Positions 21,901-36,814 of a stretch of 64,000 nucleotides of DNA are shown in pieces; within the stretch, counting starts at the first letter, position 1; each line of letters begins with the position of its first letter. Below the pieces are notes generated by a model. That model had not been told where the DNA came from. It saw only the letters and a list, made by a program, of their open reading frames with translations, and searched no databases. The stretch is from Rhabdornis inornatus (lineage: Eukaryota > Chordata > Aves > Passeriformes > Rhabdornithidae): contig VWZS01008823.1 in assembly GCA_013397075.1 (NCBI GenBank), positions 124,001 through 188,000 of the forward strand. The letters are read 5' to 3'. The translations under genes and the position numbers were made by a program.

Positions 21901-24900
21901 GAAAGAGCACTTGGCAAGGCCATTGATTTTTATGGGGCATGTCTTCCCAACCCTTTATTCCTACTTGTTTGGCAAACATGGTCATTGTTCAGCATAAGAG
22001 CAGTATTTACCCTGTGCCAAAACAAAATTAAGTGGTACACTGTGATCTCAGCCAGGGTGAGGGATTTATGGTACCAGGCATTGTGCAAAAACAAAATTAA
22101 TGACAAGACTGGAAACCATACAAAGCCAAGAGATGGGATAAGGTAAGAAGCGAGTGAAAAGAGAGAATGTGTTGGAAAAGAGTCAAGGGTCTATTATAGG
22201 ATATTGAAACTGAATCAGCAATGTCTTTACTGTATTTTAAATTTTGCTCTCTTGTACATTAGCAAAACTGCTCCTTTTCCACATTTTTCTATTCTTTATC
22301 CATACCCCCAAAGAGCAGGATGGTTATTTAGACATGAGGGTAAGGCACTTTGCTGAGAAACTCAGACCTTTACACTTATTTCTGCATTATCTTACTCAAA
22401 ACAAAGTATATTCTTCAGGTTAGGTGTTTTACATGTCCAACATTCAGCAGCATTAGCCTGAAAAACTCTACATAGTCAGCATCACATGAGGGAGGGAAAG
22501 GGATCTGATAGTTGGATCTTGACTCCTTCTGAAACATTTTTCACATGGGTGAGATAAGATTCACAGAAAATCCGGTGGTTTTGTTGAACAAAAAAATACA
22601 GAGATTTTTTCAAATTAATGTTAAGCTCCAACCTCTCTAAGTCACACAGTGACAGTTTTTTCATGCAGTATGCTTCACTGTATGCTGCACTAACTCTGGT
22701 GGCACAGAAATGAGCAAAATTCCAGAGAAGGAAATGTTTACAGCCTGCTTAACTCCGCATTATGAGTTCTAATTACTCCAGACATATATCACAGATTATA
22801 TGAACATTTCTTACAGACGTGCTTCTTTCTTTTGTGTACAAAACAATGGTTATAGACAGCAAAGGCAATAAAGGTGTAATTTTCTAAAAAAAGTACAACT
22901 CTCCTACTACTCCAAATACCAGCAGCTGCAATTTTCACAATCACTAAATTCCATAAATGCTTTGTAAGTTCTGTTATGTATTTCTAAGACACATGGTGTT
23001 TATTAAGTTTGTTACACTAACAACTCTGAAGACTAGAATTTTCTATCATGACTTCTTTTTCTTCTGTCCCACCCTGTGATGTAACTTCATGTTTGAAATA
23101 ATTAGACTTTAAAAAATGTATTTCCATTAATCATATATGGATGCTTGGTATATGTGTGCATACATACACAAATAATGTCAAGGCTATAAACAGTTTCACT
23201 GCTTTGTTTTCTTTAAAAGATAAATTTACAAGCTTGCTATCTTAATAGTTGCAGTGAAAAGAAACATATTTTATTTATTTTCCTTTGACTGTAGCTTACT
23301 ACAAGTCTTCCAGGTGTCTCTTCGGTCATCTGAGTGAGGGAGCAAGAGATTAAAGTACGGTTTCTTCCTTCCAGTCCTTTGAGATATTTCATTGGCAGGT
23401 CCTTATTTCTGAACAGAATTGTCCTGATTTTGCTCTAGTTTGATGGCTAAGCATTCATTGTGGGTATATGGATTGTGTGTTCCCCCAAAAACACAGGATG
23501 ATCTTTAAGTCAGATATTCAGGGTAACAAAAGGATAAACCTGGAAATTACTGGTTTGCAGTCAGAACAAGAGAGGTGTAAATATTGACATTTCAGAATTA
23601 TGCCTACCAACAGGAATAAAGATTCCTCATTTACTTTACTGAACAATGTCATGTTGGTTTACCAGCAAGATGATCTTTCCCAGACTCACTGGTCAATGCT
23701 AAAAGTGGTTTGAACCTTGAAGGGAGGGGTGAGAACAGTGTGGGTCCATGTCGTGGGTCAGCAGAACACAGCTCTCCTCTCTGCTGGCTGGGCAGCAGCT
23801 GTTCCAACCTGGAGTGGATGAGCTGAGCTGTTCCATGTGTGGTTATAGATGTTCATAAGAATAAAGGTACAAGAAACACACACCCAAAACAAGGGCTCAT
23901 GAGGAGAAAGCATCTTCATAAGGGAAGAGCTTTCCAAGGAAAACTTTTGCTACAGCTAACACTGCAGTCCCAGGCAGACCTGACAGCATCACTGTCAGCA
24001 GAGCAGTTAAATCCCTGTTCATGGCACAGAGACTGCAATTACTCTGCAGATATTAAACCTGAATGTAAAAACTTTACTCGTGTAGTTGTTTCTTTACACG
24101 AGATTACAAGCCAGACTTTGGATAGTACAGCAGCACAGAGACTTCATCACACAAACAACAATCCCTCTTTTCCCCACCACCCAAGACCCGCATTCTAGTG
24201 TACAGTTCCCCACATTTAACTAGACAAATACAGCTACAGCCAGTACGCAAAGAAAGTTAATATCCTGAAATTAGTAATTACTCCAAGATTTGGTGTTTAT
24301 CTTTACATTAAAAAGCCATTTTTTTTCTGACATTGGCAATGGTATTCCCAGATATTAGGGCCTTACTTTTCCCCTAAAATTTCTAGGATGGGTTTCAGAT
24401 AACATACTGTCCAATGACTGCCTAAATGCAGTGAAGATTAAGAATCTACTTTAGGCATCATGGAACCAGGGACTGTGCTTACATTTTATAAACCATTATG
24501 AACTGCAGTTTACACAGCACTTTCTATCATATTTAGGAGCCAAGGAATCAGAGGTGTCAGAAATATGAAGTTGATTAATCACTGAAATAGCTTTCTCCAA
24601 GGTCCACTGCATCTGTCTACCACCTACAGTGTTTATTCAGTCATAAGTTCTTTGAAAAAATTACTATCTTCTCCTCAGCAGAAAAGCTGGCAAAATGGTC
24701 CAGCCTAAATTTATGTAAAGTTTGCTTCTTGGCATGAAAAACCTTCACAGTAATTTTATTTGCATCTTCCTAAGAAAAACTGAGAAAAATAAGTTTCAGC
24801 CAAAATACAAAATAGACCTTCCTTCTAATCTAATTTTCTTGCGTTGTAATGTTAGAAGTGTATGGACATCTGGGGCAGTTATTTTTTGTTTTACACCAGC

Positions 24901-27900
24901 AGGTATTTATCAATCACGTGCTGTATTCCCAAATTTCAGAAATTCAGCATAACTTTTGGACGAAAGGGGTTTGCCAAGAAAAAACACAAAACATGACACC
25001 CGACATATGATACGTGCTGAAGTCCACTACCACCCATTCTATCTGCCAGATCTTCAGAACTTTGGTTTTGTTAGTTCATTTTCAAGCCAAATTCTCTTAC
25101 CATCAGTGAAGAATTAGCTCCAGGTTCATGCAATGTCCTCATCTGTGCCTGAGCTCCCCAGACTCCTTTGTAGTACAATTATTCATATCAGCTACTTAGC
25201 AAAACAAATTGTTTTATGCTTTACAGTTGCTTGCACTGTCTCAGAGGACACATTCTGTTGCAGAAGGGGACTGAGAGCTCAGCTGTCTGACACAGGCAGC
25301 ACTTGGTGTCTTCAGAGGAAAGGTCATCTCTTCACTCTTACTTGGAATTAAGTAATATCAGATTTTATAATAATGCATTAATGGAAATACTGCCACAAAA
25401 AAAGGAGGGGTTCAGAGGGAAATCAGTCTGCAGACAGCAGCTGAGAAAGTAGGAGGGATCTACAACTCATTTACTAAATGTAATGATTCATTGTTATAAA
25501 ATTACAAAATGAGTAAACATGTAGGTCAAAGGACACTGTATGTGAAAGCTGAGAATTCAGACAAACTGATACTTTAAGGAATGGGAAATAATGTCAGATT
25601 GTAAATGTGTTGATAGAAATATCCTTCAATCTCCTAATAAGCTTGTCTGCTAAACAGTCCACTATGGAAAAGACAGAGGAGCTCTGATACAATTGTTAAA
25701 ATGATTTGCTAAATCAGATATCCTGCACTCACATTCTTGCTGTAGGTGCTGACAAGACTGGCCCATAATCCAACATTTACATATTAATCTCTACCATAGT
25801 AATGAAAGATTAGAATGCTGATAAAACACATTGAGGATAGTGGCACAAATACTGTTCCCTTAAGTTTCTTTATCCATGTGGAAACAGTTTTGTCAGCTAT
25901 GTACCAAGAAGGAAAAACCACTGCTATTCTAGTCTCAGGGTTAAATAATTACAGGGATAAATACAATTTCTAAACAATCAAACCACTCCCAAGACAAGCA
26001 CAGTTCCTTTGTTTACTTTCACAGCAAACATATTTACTGTCTCATCAACATTGTCAATTACTAAAGCAAATATTCCTGGTAAGAATCTGAGATACAAAGA
26101 AGTATAAAGATCATATTTTTATTCTAAGTAGAGATCTAAATCGTAGCAGCTTCATGAGAAGTTTTTTGCACAAATTAGCTCCTGGCAAACGGATTTGCTT
26201 TCATCAAATCACAATTCACTGACCTTTCTGGCACAGAGCTTTTATGCACACCAGGATTCTCATGTTAAAGAAAAGGGAGACCATATGTTTTGATTCACCT
26301 TCAGTTCTCTCTGCCATGTGATCTTGTATTCTAGTGACAAAATGCTTTTATTGAACTGAATGTGTTGAAATCCATTTCCAAAAATGCATAAAAAGTAAAA
26401 TACTAAACCCACATTAAGACTGAAGATCTGTATTAATAAAGAGACTACAGTTCAATATAAATTAATGGATTTTCTTTTATTCCATAACCTGCTTTTCCAT
26501 AAAGATATGTCAGGCTCTAAGAACTGATTTTGCTTTGTTGTTAAGCAAGATTGAAAAGAGATCAAATAAAAAAACAACCACAGCTTGAGGATGTCAGAAA
26601 CTTATTTTAAATGCTGCTATACCAAGATCTTAAGGGCAACTACATTTTTAGAGAACCAAGAAAAAGATTCTTGTTCAATTAATAAAATACTAGCTTTTCA
26701 AACTCCTAACTCCTTTTTTGCAAGTAGTAGGTGACCTTGCCCCCAGTTTAATTTTTTTCTTCTTTATCAGATAGTTGAAATGTTAGACCTTATCAAAGAC
26801 ATAGATTCGTAGCTCCTACACCCTTGTGAAGTAGAGCATAAAATGTGACTATATCCTTAAATTCTAATGCTACAGAAATCAGCCTCTATATACTGTACCA
26901 AGAAAAAAATCAGTCTGCCTTTCCTGAGTAAGAGATACATTTCTGTAATAGAGTTTCAGTTAAATCTCTGGCTACTCTGTATGGTTAAGAAAATAAAATA
27001 GCATAAGAAATATTTCATATTTCTCAGATTGCACTAATTCAATAGAAAATGGATTTGGTAGTGGCTGGCCATCTTGACGGCTTTTAGTTTATGCTATTTC
27101 TAATCCCAGAATTTGAAAGAACTTGCAATTAATAAATCATAGCCACCTTAAAACTGTTGTCTGAACTTTGTTGGACGGGGTTTGGGTTTCTTTTTTGGTT
27201 TGGTTTGATGGGTTTTTTTGTTGTTTGTTTGTTTGTTTGTTTGTGGTTTTTCGTTTCTTGGTTTGGTTTGGTTTGGTTTTAAAGTGAAATGACACAGTGA
27301 GAAAAATAATATAGAATTGCCTATATAATTCTAGTCTTTAAATGCACTGTCTCTGACTGCTTCTTTACAACTTCTCTACTGCTTCTCTGCTTCTTCTGCA
27401 ACACAATTTTCATTCCACTGCACAATCCAACATTTTACCCCAAAAACAGTGTTGAGCTGCAGAATATACCCCAAACCTGTCTGCAGTTTGACGCCTCTAA
27501 GTGCAGACTGATTTTCCAGATAGGAAAATATTTAATAAAATTACAGCTTGAAGTTTTCTCTGTCTCTGAAACATAAAACCTTCTGGAGGCTTGGGGGACA
27601 CATTTACAAGTGTTAACTAATGAGGGTGGTTTAATATAGGACTTTAGTGATACTGTCATGTGTTATTAAACTCATATCAACAAGGATGTCCAAATACATA
27701 AGTAATCAAGCCCTTACTGAAACTGGATGAGTTCTGTATCCTTTTCTCAATGGGTCTTGCAGCATTTCCACCATTCTTCATTGCTGCACAAAGTAGTTTT
27801 AAAATGTTTGGTGTCAGCATGGCAGATCTCATCATTTATGAATCACCATTTTCTTTGTACCTGTTTGAATTTTTGCAGCAGGGAAACTGAGTAATTAAAA

Positions 27901-30900
27901 AAATGTTTGTTTCAAGTCACTCAAAAATTGGTTCTGAAAGAATCCAGATTTTATGTTTATTTGTGCCAGAACATCTTGTGGGCTTATAGAGCCTTTTATT
28001 TTTGGTCTGGATTCTTCATTTCCTTTTGGTTTTTTCTTCAAGCTACACAAATAGTCATCTACATAATTTTTGCTTCTAGCCAAACCAGATATTATTACAA
28101 TCAATATAGTGTAATGTTTTTCTCTCACTACTCTAGCAGAATTTCACTGTTGCATTACATGTAGGAGTCCTGCATGTCTGGAAATTTCTCTGTGCATTTT
28201 CTCCCTGAATGATTGAAGATCCTGTTTTCAATTTGATAAGAAAAGATTAATAAACCAGAGTGGAATTCTTAGTGACAGATGTAGCAAAAGATGATGACGA
28301 TAAGATGTTTATTTTATCTTCATTTAGATGAGGGCAAGATAACAAATCTCTTATTTCTACTGGAATAGAGTTACTTTATTCTATGCCAGTCAATGAGTTT
28401 TCAGAACTGTTTGTGACCAGTGGTATCAGAAACCCGGGGAAGTGTTAGACTGCAGTCAAAATTGTAATGATTGACATGCAGTTGACATACTCTGAAGGAG
28501 TTACTAAAATAAAATTCTTTATGCAGTACCATGATTATTGAACGAATGTTTCTTAGTATGAAAGCCTGTTGTCAAAGTTTTATGTATATCCTCAGACAGC
28601 AATAGGAATAGACTGATTTCCAAAGGCATCCACAGACTTTTTCACTTATTTCCTTGAGGTAATTAACAGTATTTAAGCATGTAAATTCTCCTGAGTTCCA
28701 TTTTCCTTCAAGTCAGTAGGAAATATCCATGTGCTTCAATTTCTTGCTGCAAAATGGCTACATGTTTAGATTCTCTGAATGGATTCAATTATAAGTTGGT
28801 GGATGCCTAGATTGGATATCTGACCTACATGTGCTTAACATGGATGTATTTCAGCTGATTTTGATAACTAGAGATAATATTTTTCAGATTGTCATATAGT
28901 TTAGAAAGGTTTGTTTCCTTTCATTGTATGTTGTGCAACACAACTGAAAAAAAAATCATTTATTCATGCAAGGCCTTCACATTGCAGGACACATTTACAA
29001 GTGGTCAGTGACAGGAGGATTCTAGAACTGCACAGATGTTATGATAAAAGTGGATTGTTGATCAAGAATCAAATTTAATGTATGCTCTTTTGGGTGATTC
29101 TTCCAAATTAAAAAATCTCTAACTTTAGAGTTCAGTAACCCAAGGGATAGACAATCAATCAATTTCCATTTTGGTTGTTTCAATTTCTTTTGTATCAATC
29201 TTTCTGCTTTCTCCAGTTATTAAATAAATTGATGGTTTTCATATAACCACTTACAATACCTCACTATACAACTGCTCCAAATAATTATCATTTGTTGTGA
29301 GGACACTTATGAAAAAGAGGCCTGTAAATGAACTGTACAAAATAAGTAAGAAAATTATTCCTCAGCTTTCCTCTTTCAGTTATATCCTGAGTAGTGAGGA
29401 TGCGGTGCTGGCTGCTTTCCCAGCCATAATACTTGTAAAGCAAAATTTGTGAAGCTTTAAGACTGCAATCCTCATGTTAGGGATAACTTTTCTTTAAGGT
29501 TGCTTTTTCAAACCTAGATTCTTCTTGGGTAGGAAAAAACATCGTTAAAATCAATTTGAAAAAGTAATCTGTTGCTTATGACTGCTTATTCTCCCTTAGA
29601 AATAATGGATCACTAACTACTTTTAGATTACTTTTGAGTCATGCACTCTTTGAAATAAACAGGAGAACCAGTGCCTCTTGTTTTGATTTACAGCAGCCCC
29701 CAGCCTTTAGAAAGATTGGTGGTCCTTCCCGAACTAGTCTGTGTTGCTCAGCCCTGGCACAATTCCCAGTCTGCAAGCTGCACTGTCACTGTGTAGATAA
29801 GATTTTTCAGAAGATGTTAAAGCAATTAAATGCCCTCTTCCTCCTCACATTGAATTACACAGTTTTAGGTTCCTTATACTTCTTTGGAAATAAATTGATG
29901 TTAATACCAAGTTCTGTAACACCATTTTGCATCCTTGAGATAAATGTGAATGTTGAAGTTCAGTCCAGAACATAGGGTTTAATTTTTACCCCAGCTAGCA
30001 TTTAGTTCTCAAACTTCCAGTATGATAGTCTTCCCTGTCCTTACATTTTCAATGTCAGTGTTTCCTAGCTCAGGTTTGTCATTCTTTTTCTTACAAAGTC
30101 AGAGCAGTCAAGCTGAGGACTGATCTACCTCAAGCACCTCTCTTGTCTTGTAGTTGGCTAGGAAAAACTTTCTGAACTTGCTGAAATTTAGCATCTTGAC
30201 TAACACTCAGCAACTAACAGCACATGGAAGATCCCAGACAGACACTATTCTGAACAACTGAATCATGACCCTTCATTGTCCCATTGCCTGTGTTTTCATG
30301 GGTCAGATGTTTTGTGTCTAACCAGGATCTGATATGACAATTACATAAGGGTTTTTTCCAAAGTCCATACTCCCCTCGTCCATAACCAGACACTATTGCT
30401 TAGGTCACACATATGATCCACACCGGCATCTGCAATCATATATTATCTTCTAAAGTCCATATTCAAAAGAAGATTCTGCATACTAAAACCCTTCCAGATC
30501 AACTTTTTATTCCTTATTTCAGCCTTTCTTCTTTCAATTAAGCATGACTTCTGTAGTTTTTCTAATGAATATTTAAATGCCTTTGAAGACTTCGCTAATA
30601 TGTACATAGAAGTCAAGTACCTTTGGGAAAGGTGCTTAAGCATATAAATGTCTGTCTCTCTCTTTTTTAATTTGAGTGCAACCAGGCAACCTTCACATTG
30701 CTGACCTGCTTCCCTTTGTTCTTGATGCAGATCCTATTTGGGTCACAATGTCTAGCCCTGCAGATAATTGGTTTATATATTTCTGGGCAGCTAATAAATT
30801 CTTCAAGATGACAAAAGGTTTAGACCTTTAAAAAGAGAGGCTTCGGGAACAGCAACATTTCTCAGCGTGCCTTTATGTGTTTGATAATACCAGTATAAAA

Positions 30901-33900
30901 TTCAAATAACTTGAGGCATTCTTTAGTCTGCTTGATACGGTCAGAAAACGATAGCAATAAAACCAGGGGTGAAAAGAATCAGAACAGTGAAAAAATAGAA
31001 TTACTGGGAAAGATTTAAAAGCCCAGTTTCTAATCAGGTTTCCTTCCTGGAGGGAAAAAAACAGAAAGAAATTAGCTGTGGTGATAACAGAAGGAAAAGT
31101 GAAGAACCATATCCCAATATTCAAACAATTATTTGCATTTGAGTATACTGTATTGTGCACCTTTGAATCTCAGTAGTTTGCAGAAGTTACTTATTAAAAA
31201 AAACCAAACAGCAAACAAACAACTGTAGCAAAAAGGATTCTCTGCTCGTGGCAGTTTTGCCGAGTCCTATCAGCTTTAGTGCATCTGGGCTTGTTTGCGT
31301 TGTAAAGCATTTGCAGTGAGACTGATGCTTTGTGTCCCTCCAAAATAGCATGGCACAAACTTCAGCTTCAGGATCTGGCATGAGCACAAAACACAATTAC
31401 TGATGCTCAGCCTTCAGCAATTAAAGCCACACTCCCGCCTTCAGCAAGCAGTATGATGTACCCTGATGTTTTCCCTTATAAATTTGTGTTAATTAGCAGC
31501 CTTAGCCTTTAGCTGTCTTCTTCAGAAGCCAGAAGCAGGATAGGTGAAGTACTTCAATTTTGGTTTTTTTTCTCCCCTGGTTAGCAAAAATGTAGGGCTT
31601 TACTGCAAACTCTGAATGAATATTCATCATCTTTGTTTTGCAGATTTCAATTATCTTTAGGTGCAAAAAAGTCCCATATCAGTTCCAACAGGAGTTATAA
31701 ACTTTTATGGCTACCTAAGTTTGTAATTTTCTCAATTCTTTTTAGATTGGCTTTTTTTGGGGGTTTTCTTGAGAGAAGTGAAACAAAGTATATTGTTTAA
31801 CTGTCCAAACATTTAGCTTCAAACTGCTGTGAGACTGCTGCAAAATTTCTTTGTTGTGCTTGAGCTGAGCTACCCGAGAAGAGCTTGTTCAGCTAGGACA
31901 GGAACATCAAGTAATGGGATGCACCTGGAACTAGGTGAGGGGAGCAGGAGCTCCACACTCACGGGAAGGTCACATGAGAGGTGTTCTTGGAGGGAGCTGC
32001 TGAGAAACAAAAATAGGTAACAATTCTACAAAGTATAACAAGATTGCTCTGGAGAATATTATGATGTAGGTGCTTTGGTTAGATTTAAAGGGTTTAGAAC
32101 ATGTGTTTCTTCAGAAATATGGTGACCATAATTAGTGCAAGAAAACTGATAGCAGCTTTGGTGACCAAGGAATAACTGGGAAAGGAAGATAGTTGTTTCC
32201 TGTGCAGTAAGGTAGCAATAGTAACTGCACAGATGTCCATTAATTGGTTGCAGTGTTTGTGTTCATTGTCAGGTTTCACTGTTGCCGTAATATGTGAGAA
32301 GTAACAGTATTTTCTCCATTAGCAGGAAAAATGTGAGAAATAAGAGCAAGGTACCTAAAAGGGAAATGTCCTCTTTTAACTTGTTTTCCAGAACCTTCTG
32401 TTACTAATTCAGCTTTATACTTTATATCTTTATTAAGGCTATGTCTCCTTTTTTTGATAAGATTTATTGTTTGCAGTGTCTTATTAGCACCATCACGCTG
32501 TATTTTACTCTTGTTTCTTTAATTGTTCAAACTGTGATACTTCCCACTAAAAAGTGCTTTATCAGCCTCTCCCAGCTCATAGATTTATTTTTTCTTAAAA
32601 TACTCGGTGCTTTTAGTGCCTGGGGCTCTGGCAGGAGCTTCCCGAGTCACAAATGCAGGGCATATGCTCAGCTCCCAAGGGACCAGCCGCAAAAGCCGCT
32701 CTGGAAGTTGTAACAGCCATAAGGGCATGAGAAACATTGGCCAGTGCCATAGGAACACGGCAGACTGCTAAGAAGCAAGACAAACATTTAGACACAAGGC
32801 TGAGACCTGAAATGTCTCAGCAGCCAGGACACCAAGAGCCTTTTGTGATTAGTTTGCAGAAGGCACCTAAACTCTGCCCCGCTTCTGATGCGCAGCCTGA
32901 GGTGCAGGTGGAGTCACTGGGGGGGATGGAGTTTCTGTTGTCCAAAATCCTGCTGCACTCCCTGAGCTGAGCAACTGAGGCTGTACTTGGAGCCCATGCT
33001 AATTATGAAACTGTACACACAAGTTTAAGGAGTTTCAACAAGCTTTACTTTAATCCTGTGCAAATTTCAAAAGACTTAAATCGAATGCATTTTATTTGAC
33101 AGTTACATGCAGAAATCAGGCTGTATTGCAAGTGATTATAATGGAGGTATTTCCCAGCTCCTGTTAGCAATGAGATTTGCTTCATCTGGTTTAGATTATA
33201 ATCCTAATTTTTCGATAATTAAAGTAATTTTCTGCATTTGATGAGGGATGCTTGAGTTATAGCAACATCTTAAGTTACATGTCTTATAGATTGGTCAGCC
33301 TCCAGAAGTGAACACCCACTGAATGCAGAGGTAGCCAAGATGAAGATCTCTGATTAGATATGTAAGAAACAGAATAACGCTACAGATTTTTTAAAAAAAA
33401 TTAATACAGTATAAAATGAGACAAAAGTCCAGCACTGGGATGCTTCTGGCAAACAGCCAAAAAACATTCCAGTAGTCCCCAATAGTGTTATCTTTATACT
33501 GTTACATTACTGAGGTACATGCATATTCATACAGTTCATACATTTTTCAAACATTCTTGTGAACTGTTTAATGTTACAGGAATTCTTCTGCTTGTTTTTT
33601 TTTCATATGCTGGCTTATTTGCATGACATCCTGTATATCAAGTTAATGTATTTTATTCCTCCTTGTGTCTCCATCTCCAACACATCAGAAGATGTGTTGA
33701 CATACTAAGGATTTGCGTGTCCTCTTTAAATTTAACATGGTATTTTCTAATTGTCCTCCAGTGCTCTGGTTTGTGTCACGGTTATCTTATCACTTGGAGA
33801 ATTCAGTCAGTGGAGAAGGGTAACGTGATTGCTTTACACCATTTGTTTTGGTTACATAAAGGTATTTTAATGCCCAGTGTTTAGTTAAGGCCTATAATAT

Positions 33901-34989
33901 CGTATATTCACCACACTACTATTTCTATAAGCTATGCAGTACATACTTAAACTGGTAGGTTACATTATACTAACAAACAGCTAAATAAAGGTATATATGA
34001 TACTGTATCTAAATATTTATGATCAGTGAAGAAACTAATATATAAATGTGAAAGCCTATATCTTATTGCAGTCCTTTTTTAACAGATACTAGCTTTTAGA
34101 CACCTAAAGTCAGATACCCATTCCTAGGGACAGGCATTGCTGGTGTGTCTTAAAATGTCTGGTGTAAATAATACTGCTCTTCTGGAACACCTTTTCCTGC
34201 TTATTCACCTGAAGGAACCCAAATGGTTGATGGAGCCTCTCGAAAAATCAAGGCTTTATAGGATGTCCACAATTTCTATGTGAGCACAGAAGAAAAAAGC
34301 AGCTCTCAAATGATAAGGTAAGGTAAGGAAAGAGGTCAAAATTATTTTTTAATAGGAGCTGTGGCTGATTAAATTTTAGAATAACTCTGAAGCTCTATAT
34401 CCAAATATAAGGGTTTAAAGAAATTAACTTCAGGTGATATTATTTAATTCCTATATTTAATACTAATTATTAAATTACTTATGAATACTTTTATTTAATT
34501 TAATTTTGAAAGTGCAACATACCACACTCTGTATTGTATTCTGTTTCCAGCATTCTCAGAGATAGAATGAATTGCAAAGAACATACTTCCAAGTGGTGTT
34601 CTGATCAAAAAGGTGACATGGTGTATTGCTGTTAGAAGAGAGAGTTCATTTAAATATTAATCTGAAGTGCAATTGTTCTTTAAAGGTTCTAACTGCTCAC
34701 TGAAGGAGGGACACTTTTCTACAGGTTTATATGAGGAGATGTGTGTGCACTCAGCTTCCAGGGAGGTCTTCCCAAGTATTTTGGCTGACACATGCATTTG
34801 CTGATGGGACAGTGGCACCTGAGTATCTATACAGAGTTCACTTCAAATATGCCTTTAATCAGCAATAGTAATTTAAATAGTACAGGACATCTACTGTGTC
34901 AGGGATGTAAAATAATTCAAGATTCAAAGCATTTCCCCCTCCTCTAATAGTGAAATGAAAATGTACTGGAACTCTTAAAAGGTAAGTGA
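18973..34989. other. Intergenic or intronic DNA, no gene seen
   Basis: Sixteen kilobases of AT-rich sequence with no open frame above about 120 codons. No LTR, LINE or RNA gene was recognised. A T/G-rich low-complexity tract lies at 27172-27281. Some stretches (for example 32990-33250) are rich in TAAT-type sites and could be conserved non-coding DNA, but that cannot be told from one genome. Confidence 0.55.
27172..27281. repeat. T/G-rich low-complexity tract, (GTTT)n and (GGTTT)n
   Basis: The tract contains a run of GTTT units near 27219-27244 and a run of GGTTT units near 27258-27280 within T-rich sequence. It is a simple-sequence tract with no flanking duplication noticed. Confidence 0.85.
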
Positions 34990-34994
34990 ATTCT

Positions 34995-35409
34995 TGTTGG
35001 GGGTTAGGTTTCTTTCCTCCTCCTCCTTCTTCTCCTTCTTCTTCTCCTTCCTGGGAACTTTTGCTCATTCCTGCCGTTCCAGCTTAGTGCTCCTCAGAGT
35101 CCTGCAGGGGCACCGGGACCGACTGCCAAAAGCTTTTGTGAAGCAAAGCCTCTCCTCCATCCTTTCCCATCTCAGCCGAGAAGGCTGTCACAGGATCCTG
35201 GTTCTGTTCATTATTAATTCCATGGTTGTTGTTGTTCATTTGCTTTGTTGTACGTACTAGTAAAGAACTGTTATTCCTACCCTCATATCTTTGCCTGAGA
35301 GCTCCTTAATTTCAAAAGTATAATAATTCAGAGGAAGGAGGTTTACGTTTTCTGTTTCAAGGGAGGCTCCTGCCTTCCCTAGCAGACACCTGTCTTTCAA
35401 ACTGAAACA
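34995..35409 (+). mobile_element. Solo LTR with 5-bp duplication, 415 bp
   Basis: The element starts TGTTGGGGGTTAGG and ends ..CAAACTGAAACA. It is flanked by a perfect 5-bp duplication ATTCT (34990-34994 and 35410-35414), the size expected for ERVL/ERV3-type or ERV1-type elements. A 44-nt pure pyrimidine tract (35009-35052) lies near its start. A variant poly(A) signal AGTAAA is at 35259-35264. No internal sequence is present. Both ends are shared with the minus-strand LTR at 46201-46479, so they belong to one family. Confidence 0.9.
35009..35052 (+). repeat. Pure polypyrimidine tract
   Basis: Forty-four consecutive C/T bases made mainly of CCT and CTT units inside the LTR. Such tracts can form triplex DNA. 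The related LTR at 46201-46479 has a shorter T/C-rich stretch in the same place. Confidence 0.9.
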
Positions 35410-35414
35410 ATTCT

Positions 35415-36808
35415 ATAGAGAAATTTGATGTAGGTACGTGTCATGAACTGCTTTTCAGCATTTTAGACTTCTTGAGTGGATGTTTTAAGTGGGCAGATGA
35501 ATGCAGTTCAGTATTTACAGTCAATTCAGGCCATTAAAAGTAAGGAACATACCATGGAAAGGAAAGATGACTTTTATGCCTCTAAAATAAAGGCCAGAAA
35601 TGAGTCACAACAAGCAGTCAACATGTCAACATGCTGCATCATGCTGAAGTATGACCCATTCCTCCTAAAACAAAGCTTGCAAGGAACTAGAGTCAACTTC
35701 TGGCAAGTTAAACTTTGCTTGTAACGACAAATTATTACATGCTCTGTTGATGGAGAAAATTGCATTTCCCTTTGAGCTTTTCCTTTTACTTTTAAAACTA
35801 TTTGAATAATAGTACTTATACATCCAAATCAATTTATTAGAATAAGTCCATGCTCTTAAAACAAAGTTGACTTGTTTAAACATATTTAGTTGTGATTGAA
35901 TTTTGTTCTCCCATTTAATGAACACTGTTCAGTCATGGTGTTCAATTGCTAAATTAATTAATGTCTGTAACTCTAATTGTGCATGTGTCAATCAAAATCA
36001 AAGGAAAGAGTGACAAAGAATTTGTCTGGCAAACAAAATAGGCCTATTATATGAAGTGAAAGTAAATTCAAAATTAGAATGAAGTGAGTTTATCTACAGT
36101 AAACAGGAGTTATTTTTTAATTTTTAAATTTGTTTCAATTAATTTTTTAAAAATTAATTTGTTAAATATTACATAAAAGTCTTTTATACTTACATTGACT
36201 GCCAGTTTGTGACTGACAATATGTGCATCATTCCACATCATCTATGTACTAATCTCCGTTACAGTAGGGACATAATACTCTATTGAAAGGTGAAATTCTA
36301 ACTTTAAAGTGATGAGGTTTATTCTCAAGTATTATATAACAGTATTAACTTATGTATGTTTTGTGGTAGGGAAGAAGAGGAGCATCTCAGTTTTCCTCAT
36401 AAATTACTTAATGATCATTTTTATCGGAGTCATCTCGATGTTTTTGCAATCTTCTTGTCCTATTTAATTTACTATTTAATGTAATTTAAAAAACCAAAAC
36501 AACTCATTTGAGTCCTTTATGAGTATACTGCTATGAGTTCAAAAAGTAACACCCAGGTATTGCATTCAGTTACTCTGTTTGGGCTGAAATTTTTTCCTCT
36601 GTAAATAATTGCATAGAAGACAAGCAAGACAGTTTGGTTTCAAGGATTTACAAAAGAAGAAGACAAATATAAATTCATGGCATTTTGCAAAACAACTTGA
36701 GTAATTTACCTTTAGCAGACTTGGCTACTGCAAGCAAGTAGTAAAGGAGGCATTAATATAGTTGTGCTGAGCAGCACTAACTGCAGGACAGGTGAAGGGA
36801 GAGTTGTG
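35415..36808. other. AT-rich DNA between LTRs, no gene seen
   Basis: No gene or repeat was recognised. A near-perfect AT palindrome (36137-36159) is the only notable structure. Confidence 0.6.
36137..36159. repeat. Near-perfect AT palindrome
   Basis: AATTAATTT and AAATTAATT arms face each other around a TTTAA centre. It lies in AT-rich DNA where such structures arise easily, so no function is claimed. Confidence 0.6.
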
Positions 36809-36814
36809 GAGATG

